Shown in pieces: positions 1 through 7,700 of a DNA stretch of 10,654 bases. The translations under genes were made by a program, and so were the position numbers. Location of the stretch: assembly GCA_934755305.1 (NCBI GenBank), contig CAKVLD010000083.1, positions 1 to 10,654 of the forward strand. The letters are read 5' to 3'. Source of the DNA: an uncultured Clostridium sp. (GTDB lineage Bacteria; Bacillota; Clostridia; Clostridiales; Clostridiaceae). The notes beneath the pieces were generated by a model. The model was not told the DNA's origin. It saw only the letters and a list, made by a program, of their open reading frames with translations, and made no database searches. The stretch's first letter is position 1; every line of letters starts with the position of its first letter.

Positions 1-257
1 CAGCCCCAAGAATCTTTATAGGGATATTTTATTACTATTTTTGAATCAGTAAAAGACGCCAAAACTTTTACTCTTACCTCATATTGAACTTGGATATTGT
101 TATTTTCATCTTGAATTATTTTTAATCGAGAATTTTCATCATAGGTATATTTACTGTATTTACCAGTAATATCTTTTATTGTTTTTAGATTATTATTTTT
201 ATCATATGTGAATGTTTCAGTTTTCCACTTTCCAACTGAAAGCCTTGTTTTCTCTTA
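1..257 (-). pseudogene. Chimeric, broken Rhs-repeat fragment; continues past the window edge
   Basis: In the minus frame starting at 254 the sequence stays open to the window edge and encodes YD-repeat peptide such as SVGKWKTETFTYDKNNN and KDITGKYSKYTYDE. The codon before it (257-255) is TAA where the large Rhs gene has GAA, so no start is visible and I call it a relic. Bases 202-256 match the large gene at 5441-5496 almost base for base. Bases 78-210 match 2779-2911, so two distant parts of an Rhs protein are joined here. After the peptide IQVQYE the reading frame passes into 77 bases with no match in the large gene (VRVKVLASFTDSKIVIKY and onward). It could be a decayed paralogue, or the 5' edge of an orphan Rhs tip cassette used for toxin exchange. 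The rest lies outside the window, so its 3' end and coding state are unknown. Confidence 0.75.
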
Positions 258-264
258 TAATAGG

Positions 265-310
265 AAAGGATATATGTAAATAATTATTAAATCATTTTCA
301 TATATCCCTT
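265..310 (-). terminator. Long AT-rich hairpin after the immunity gene, possible terminator
   Basis: The arms AAAGGATATATG (265-276) and CATATATCCCTT (299-310) pair over 12 positions. The single imperfect pair is G-U only in the minus-strand RNA, which fits a structure read from this operon. Inside it, a further seven pairs can form around a six-base loop (AAATGAT with ATTATTT on the minus strand). It lies about 50 bases after the immunity stop, where an operon terminator would sit. There is no good U tract after the stem, so termination is uncertain. It could also mark the recombination boundary with the Rhs relic. Confidence 0.4.
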
Positions 311-358
311 AACTTTATGATATATTCCTAATAAGTAAGTATTATTTATTTAAATATA

Positions 359-1126
359 TTATTTTATTAATTTATACTTTTTCCTTCTCTTGTTGCAAAT
401 ATCCGCGTAATTATCTAAAAATTCATTCTCTGTTATATTTACTCTACTTGTATCAAATGATAAGAGTTTTTCCAAACATAATTTTATTTCTAAATCAGAA
501 GAAATAGCATAATTTTGTAACCATTCATTTAAACGTACTAATTCTTTAATGCCTTGCTTAAAATCGCATGATATACATTTAAAAACTCCCATGATAAATT
601 CATATAACACCCCATTCTTAAAAGCATCATTATATTTAGCTCCAAAAAAAGTTACATTGTCTGATTTTAACCTATTAGCAAAACACTCAAATGAATCTAT
701 TTCATCCATTTCAGGTATAACCCCCATTTTGATTGTTACGAACAATTTTTTTAATTCAGTTAAATGTTCTTGATAGTAATTTTTTAATTGAATTTTTGTA
801 TCTAATTTCTCTCTTTCATATATTGTTGTATAAAACTCACCATTAAGCAAATTCACTCCACTCGAACCTGTTATCTCAATTCCATAATCTAAAACATTAT
901 CTAATGGAACAAACAGTGGAATATAACTTGCATATGCCCTTAAATTATCTTTACCTATTCTAAATGTTATAATTTGCAGCAAGCCATTACTTTCACGTAT
1001 ATATTTATTAGTAGAATACTTTTTAAATCTATTTTCCAATAATAAAGGTTGTATATTTTCTTTTATATTCTGCTTCATTGCCTCTTTAAAATTATACTCA
1101 TCCATACTAAAATCTATTATTTTCAT
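359..1126 (-). CDS. Candidate immunity protein for the Rhs-tip toxin (possibly DUF4304-like)
   Basis: A 255-residue soluble protein with no signal peptide or membrane segment. Its place directly after a polymorphic toxin, 11 bp downstream with the ribosome binding site abutting the toxin stop, is the classic position of a cognate immunity gene that protects the producing cell and its sisters. The N-terminal part has an amphipathic stretch followed by RFKKYSTNKYIRES and GLLQIITFRIGKDNL. This helix, then aromatic or basic strand, then 'LLQIITF' pattern recalls DUF4304 proteins, a family often seen among toxin immunity proteins, but I can only suggest this. The C-terminal half is mostly helical, with Cys residues in FKCISCDFKQG, and ends in a basic tail (CNKRRKKYKLIK). 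Function is inferred from position; no catalytic motif is seen. The start is fixed by GGGAGG seven bases upstream of ATG. Confidence 0.75.
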   Translation of the reverse strand: MKIIDFSMDEYNFKEAMKQNIKENIQPLLLENRFKKYSTNKYIRESNGLLQIITFRIGKDNLRAYASYIPLFVPLDNVLDYGIEITGSSGVNLLNGEFYTTIYEREKLDTKIQLKNYYQEHLTELKKLFVTIKMGVIPEMDEIDSFECFANRLKSDNVTFFGAKYNDAFKNGVLYEFIMGVFKCISCDFKQGIKELVRLNEWLQNYAISSDLEIKLCLEKLLSFDTSRVNITENEFLDNYADICNKRRKKYKLIK

Positions 1127-1131
1127 TATTT

Positions 1132-1137
1132 CCTCCC
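1132..1137 (-). promoter_or_regulatory. Ribosome binding site of the immunity gene, directly after the toxin stop
   Basis: The minus strand reads TAAGGGAGGAAATAATG across 1140-1124. The TAA ends the toxin gene, GGGAGG is a strong Shine-Dalgarno sequence, and ATG starts the next gene. This layout favours translation of the immunity protein by ribosomes finishing the toxin, and it fixes the start codon. Confidence 0.85.
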
Positions 1138-1752
1138 TTATGGTTTTATTTCAATATGTGTAAATGTATATCTATTTCTACTGTTAAAACCATTAATATT
1201 ATTTTCATTTTTTCTCTTTTGTTTACCTCTATATCTTGCACGTCCAGTTTTTATATCAGCTACTACTATATTTTTATTAACTTTATTACTAATTAACATA
1301 TCTACTCTTGAACTTCCTTTTGCATTGTTATTAATCATTCTACCATTTAAATAATTTTGCTCAATCTGGATATCCTCAATATATGGTAAATATTTTTTGT
1401 TTTTAGGAATAAAATTATTATTCATATCTGATGCAACGTCACCATGAGTCCACGAACCAACCTTATGAGCTGAACCTGTTCCTTTTCTATTTTTATAATA
1501 TTTTCTTGTAGCATTTTGATAATAATTAATAATTTTATCTTCTTCTCTTTTTACCATGTACTTACTTCCGATAGTATCTAATGGATTTTTGCCCGTAGCT
1601 ATATAATACGATTCTGCAGCTCCGATTCCTCTTTTTCGTGCATCATTATATTTTTTTTGTTGTTTAGAATTAAGAGGTGATATTAACTTTTTCCCACTAT
1701 TCTTCTCTTTTGCTCTCTTTTTATTATACTGATTTATCTTTTTAGAACACAT
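1138..1752 (-). other. Variable C-terminal toxin domain, probable PD-(D/E)xK nuclease
   Basis: This is the part after the DPSGY motif, residues 2354-2557. By analogy with other Rhs proteins it would be cut free near Y2353 by the cage's own protease activity. It begins with a lysine-rich helix-forming stretch, then GTGSAHKVGSWTHGDVASDM, acidic helix residues (E2479, E2484), and SSRVDMLI (D2504) followed 15 residues later by VVADIKTGRAR (D2519-I-K2521). A conserved D on one strand followed by D-x-K on the next is the usual core of restriction-endonuclease-like toxins. The basic tail (RGKQKRKNEN) suits nucleic acid binding. A second E-I-K at 2554-2556, right at the end, is an alternative lysine donor. 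I do not recognise a named family; other nuclease folds remain possible. Confidence 0.65.
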
Positions 1753-4700
1753 ATAACCACTAGGATCATAATAAACAACAGGATTATTCTCACAATAAGC
1801 ATAAAGGTTAAGTCCATCCCCTCTATACTCATCTTCCTGAGTAAACCTAGAGAGTAAAGGATTATAAAATCTAGCCCTTAAATAATACTGCTGAGTAACA
1901 TTATCAAACTGCTGTCCAGTGTAGGTTATTCTATTATGAATATCTTCTTTAGCTTCTAATACATTACCAAAAGCATCGTATCTATATTCATTTCTAACCT
2001 TACCAGTTACATCAGTTATAAACTCAGTACTTCCTTGCTCATCAACAGAGTAATAATACCTGCCATCCTTAACATCAGCAGCTACAATATCATAACCTCT
2101 GATAAATCTAGAAACAATATCATCAGTTTCATCAGTTTCAACAAGTACTTCATCATTATGGAAAATAAACTTACTTAACTTATCATTTTCTTCAACTTCA
2201 TACCTTAAACCTTCAGCATCATATCTATTAACTAAAGTGTTACCATCTTTAGTTATAGCTTTAACTTGCTGATTTAAAGCATTATATTCAAATGAGTTAG
2301 TTCCAGAGTTTGTATCTTCTTTTAGTGTATTACCTTGTTTGTCATAAGTGAGACTCCAAATTTTATATTTGGCTAAGTCGAACTTACTCAGCGAACGAAG
2401 GTGAGTCGAGTTTCCTTTTTCCTGATAAACTTCTTTAAGTTGATTCTTTACATTATAAACATACTTTTCAGTAATATCATTAGTAGTCTTAGTTAACCTA
2501 TTACCTACCTTATCATAAGTAAAACTTTCTTTTCTTCCGTCATAGCTTGAATCTACAAGTCTATTCATTGAATCATAGCTATAATAATTCTTATGTTTAC
2601 TACTTACCTTTTGAAGTCTATTTCCATTAAGATCATAAGCATAACTATAATCTACTAAAACTTCACCACTTAATGTTACAGTAACTAAACTTTCTACATT
2701 GCCATCACCATCATAAGTGTAATCTGTCTTAACACCATTACCTAAAGTAACAGATTTTATATTATCATTTCCATAGTACTCATATTGAGCTTGGATATTG
2801 TTATTTTCATCTTGAATTGTTTTTAAGCGGTTTGCTTTATCATATGTGTATATACTACTTTTACCAGTAATATCTTTTATTGATTTGATATTATTATTTT
2901 TATCATATGTGTATTCTAGAAGTGTTTTACCAGATGTACTCTTTTTCTCTAGCAAGCCTTCAACATTATATTCATAATTATAATACATATTGTTAAAATT
3001 TGCATTACTTAATGTTCCATCTGGATTATATTTCAATTTTTGCCTTACTACATTTAGTTTATTCTTTTCTAAATCTTCTTTATTAAGTTTGTATGCTTCT
3101 AAGGATACAATATTCTTATCAATATTGTAACTTCTATCTTGATGATTTCCATTTCTATCAATTCTCTTAGTTAAGTTTCCTTCTTTATCATAATAGAAGT
3201 ATTCTGAATTTCCTTCTTGATCTTTTATTTCCGAAACTTGTCTTAAACTATTATAAATATATTCTATTGTTCCACCATTAGCATCTGTTGTACTTGTTAT
3301 GTTACCTGCATAATCGTAAGTATATTTTTCAACTCCACCTTCTGGTGTATTTATTTGAATTATTCTTCCCCAATCATCAAGTACGTAACTAGTTTCATTT
3401 CCATTACCATCTATAACTCCAGTAATATTTCCTCTAGCATCATAGCTATAGCTTTGTGCTTTCTTATTTTCTTTTCTTGAGTTTGGAGTGGTTATATCCT
3501 TAATCTGTCCAAGTAATGTATAAGTATACTCTACTTTATTCTTTTCTCCATCAATTGTAGATTTTAAGTTACCCTTTGGATCATAAGTATTTTGTGTTAC
3601 TATTTCTCCAAGTCCATTAATAACTTCAACAACTTGTCCTTTTGGATTATATTTATAAGTTGTACCAACTCCATCATCAGAGTTAATATCATATTGTTCA
3701 GGTAAAACTTGTTTTATGATCCTATCATTCTTATCATAGAAAAGTCTTGTAGTATTTCCTGATGCATTAACAAAATGAGTCAACCTATTTTGTTCATCAT
3801 ATTTGTATTCTTTCTTTTTCTTATCAAAATTAAAATTCTTCTCTGCAAATAACTTCTCATTTTCTTTCTTCTTATTATATCTATCAAAGAACTTTAAGTT
3901 ATAATTATATTCACCTAAATATTTCTTAGTTATCTCTTTAGCATCACTACCACTAAATTCTCTTAAAGCTATAATATTATCTGCTTTATCGTACTCATAA
4001 ACCTTAGCTCTAAATATTCCATTAACATCATCAACTTGATATTCTTCAATTACTCTATCAATTTCGTCGTAAACTCTTCCTATTTCATAACCATTAGGAG
4101 TAGTTATCTTGATAATATTTCCATTCTTATCATATTCATATTTAGTTGATGACCAAACTGTTGAATTTCTTTTATCTGGTGAAATAAATCTTGAACTTAA
4201 CTCTTCTTTTCTTTCAATAAGGTTTCCTACTTTATCATAAATATAATGAATAACTTTTGTTGTATCATCATTTATCTTAAAGCTCTCATATGTTTTATGA
4301 TTTAAACAGTCATATTTATATCTTGCTTTTGCTCCATACTTATCACTTACTTCAATAAGCCTGTTTTCACTATCATATTTAAAATTAATTTCATTACATT
4401 TTAAACAAACTTCATCCTCTGAAACTAAGTTTATACCATGCTTTTCTAGGACTTTATTACCGTTATTATCATATTCATAATAAGTTACATTGTACTTAGT
4501 ATTTGCACTAATATTCTTATATTCTTTTACATCAAACGCATCAAATGCATTATTCGCATCATTTACATCATATGCATATTTTGCATCATTTGCATTATCT
4601 ACATTTTCTAATTCAACTGGTACTTTCTTCTCAATAACATTACCAAGTAAATCATATTTATAAAGAGTTGAAGTTCCATCAACTTCTGTTTCTTTTATAA

Positions 4701-7700
4701 TATTTCCGTGATGATCATATTCAAAAGTTTTTTCTATAATTCCTTCTTCATTTATTACTTCTTTAAGTCTGTTTAAAGAATCATAAGTATAAGAATATCC
4801 AAGACCATCATCAGTTTCTTCATTATAATATTCTGGACTAATATGTCTTATAACATTTCCATTAGGATCATAAAATAACCTCTCTACTCCTCCATCAGGA
4901 TAAATAGTTTTTATTTTTCTATTATCTTTATCATAAACAAATTCTATTCCTTTTCCATCTTTAGTAGATGAATCATAATAGTTAGGATTAACCTCCTTAA
5001 TTATGTTTCCTTCACTGTCTCTAATACTTCTCTGAACATATCCTAATGGATTTTTAATTGAAATAAGTCTATCCATATGATCATATTCATAATGATAGCC
5101 TTCCCCTTCTGCTATATCTTTTACTATTCCATTTGGTGTATCTACTCTAATTAAATTACCCATCTTATCATAAGACTTCTTAGTTATATTTCCATTAGCA
5201 TCTTTTATTTTTGCTACATAATCTAAGTTGTTATAACCAAACTCTATAGTTCCGTAATCAGTTTTTATTTCTGTATTTCTTCCTACATTATCATAGCTAT
5301 ATTCATATACATAACCACTGCCTGTTACAACTTTTACTGGATCTTTTCCTATCTTTTCATTTAAGGAATCTCCTATAGCATATTCATATTTTATTGTGTT
5401 ATTGTTAGCATCAGTCTTAGTTAATACACGACCAAAACTGTCATATGTGAACTTTTCAGTTTTCCACTTTCCAACTGAAATCTTTGTTTTCTCTTCTAAT
5501 AAATTTCCTGTTTTATCATAAGTATAAAGGACTTCTTTTCCTTCATTATCAAATTCTTTTATTAAGTTTTGATCTTCATCATAAATAAATTCTTTTATTA
5601 ATCCATTTGGAAGTTCTTCTTTTAATAGACTTCCGTAAATATTAAATTCTCTTCTTGTAATATTTCCATTTCTGTCTTTTTCATAATTTCTGTTTTGATA
5701 TTCATCATATCCATATTCTTTTGTACTTCCATCTTCGTATATAGATTTAGTAATTAAGGCATCTTCATTATATCTAACCTTTTCTACCCTGCCACTATTA
5801 TGATAATAGAAAGTGTTTTCTCTTTCTCCTTCATCATAACTTATTTCAACAAAATCACCATCTGGATATTCTTGTCTTATTACTCTACCTTCTTTATCAA
5901 AGAAATTCTTAATATAGGTTTGTCCATTTTGATCTGTAACATATGATATATAACCATTATCATCATAGTTATATCTAGTTATTCCTTGATCTACATGTAC
6001 TACTTCTGTTAAATAGTCACCATCATATTTGTATTGAACTGTTCTTCCTAGTTCATCTTTTATTTGTATTACTTTATTGTCCTTGCAAGTAAAGAATAAC
6101 TTATAATTTGAGAAGGTAGTTATTGTTTCTATGTTTTTATCTATATATGTTATTGTTAATGTATTACCATATCTATCTATTACATTAATTAATTTACCTA
6201 GCTCATTGTATTTATAAGTTTTTTCTTCTGAATATGATTTAAATATCCAAATATCTTTAACCTTATTTAAAGTATAAAGTTTTGCACCATTTTTGGTATT
6301 TATATATTCACCATCAACTATATTAAATTTCTCAACATGACCATCTGAACATGATACTTCAATATAATCATCATACTCTTCTATATAACTTTCAAAATTT
6401 GAGGTCCATCCAAATCCAAATACTCCTGTTTCATAATTAGTAGACTCATATTTTCTTTCAATTAAAAACTCGTTATGAATATCTGGTAATTGAATATCTA
6501 CTGCTGGAATATAAAGACTTCCATCAACTGCATCTATTGGGTCTGCTTTTTTTTCCTTTAAATAATTATAAATATTTTTGCTCTTTTCCTTTAACTTATG
6601 TGCAGCATTTTTTGCAGTATTTTTTGCATTTTTCAATGTATTTTTAGCACTATTATATGCATTTTTAACTTTTTCTTTTTTCTCTTTAACTTTATTTTTA
6701 ACTTTATCTTTCAAGCTTGTTTTTTGTTTTGGTTTAACTGGTCTATTGGCTTCTGCTATGGAACCTAAGGTCCCTCCTTTTGTTATTGAATCTAAATAAG
6801 CACTAGGTGGCATATTTATTTTTCCATCATCTAAATAATCAGATGCTAAAGTTGAAAGTCCTGCTATAGTTCCTCCTTTAAGAAATCCGACACCTGCCTT
6901 AGACGCTGCTGCAGCTGTTCCTCCACCTGTTACAAATGCTACTGCAAAGCCATTAATTACAGTAACTGTATATTTAATTCCATCATAAAGAGCTTGATTT
7001 CCTCCAAGGAGACTATCTCGCACAAAATTATAAGATTTAGAAAAATCTCCTCCCTGTACTTTTGAATAATCAGACATTCCTTCACTAATTTGTGATGTTC
7101 CTATTGTAGCTCCTGCTATACCACATGCAATAAATGCACTACCAGCTGCTAAAGCTAGTCCTCCTGTTAATATTGTAGCTCCAGCAATTATTGCAGCTCC
7201 TGCTACTACGGCTGCTGCTCCTACTACAGCTGTAAATATTCCATCAAATACTTTGCTTTTTGCTTCTTCTATTTTCTGTATTTCATATTGTTCTGCCCCT
7301 GCATTAATCTGATCTATTTGAGCTTGCATATCTGCACTTTGCCATTTTGCTACATCTGCTGGAACCTCTACTGCATCTTTTATCTTTCCATCGTATTTTA
7401 TAATAGGGCCACCAACATTTATGTTATCTACTACCTCTACCTTAGTTCCACCTTTTGAAATAGTAACACTATCTTTAGCTGATATATCAATGGTAGTAGG
7501 TCTAAATGGAGGCTCATCTCCTGAACTTTCTCTCATTCCTAATTGTGCATCCTCAGTAGCTGTTAGCGTAATATTTGATGCATTTATTTCAACATCTCCT
7601 GATTCTGATAAATTAACAGTAGAGGCACCTCCTGCATCTGAAGCAAAATTCATATTACTTGGACTTAATTCCATATTACTTCCTGCTGTATGTGAAAAAG

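Larger units (their letters stand above)
1753..6546 (-). other. Rhs/YD-repeat cage: DUF6531 entry, YD repeats and Rhs core
   Basis: This segment codes for residues 756-2353. It contains dozens of degenerate repeats of the type Y-x-Y-D-x-x-G-N-x-[I/L], seen over and over as EYTYDKNNNIKSI, YKYDEQNRLTHF and similar. Proteins of this type (TcC and T6SS Rhs effectors) form a hollow beta-sheet shell that holds the unfolded toxin. The shell closes with the core motif ending in DPSGY, preceded by the conserved GDGLNLYAY, which in relatives contributes an aspartate to self-cleavage. Several loops are unusually expanded: a lysine-rich insert near 3830-3900, a CLKC insert at 1469-1472, an x-D-[A/V] tandem repeat at 1402-1428, and a palindromic-element insert at 2135-2152. 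Confidence 0.9.

Noticed and set aside
549..773. Plus-strand open frame inside the immunity gene
   Set aside because: It is antisense to a well-supported gene, with no ribosome binding site or recognisable domain.
1049..1354. Plus-strand frame coding a very hydrophobic peptide across the toxin-immunity junction
   Set aside because: The hydrophobic look comes from reading lysine- and asparagine-rich codons on the opposite strand; no start signal, and it crosses a proven gene junction.
2346..2405. GTGAG copies flanking the palindromic element, as a target-site duplication
   Set aside because: Copies at 2348-2352 and 2401-2405 are 53 bp apart, not a multiple of three, and five bases long; they could be chance, so no duplication is claimed.
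2091..6270. Recurrent near-identical short motifs such as TCATATGTG and CATCATA, which could suggest a CRISPR or direct-repeat array
   Set aside because: They are the codons of YTYD/YDE in the Rhs repeats, spaced by protein periodicity, with no uniform repeat and unique spacer structure.
6578..6799. Plus-strand Phe/Leu-rich frame resembling a membrane protein
   Set aside because: It is the antisense of the lysine-rich linker (AAA/AAG codons read as TTT/CTT) and has no independent support.
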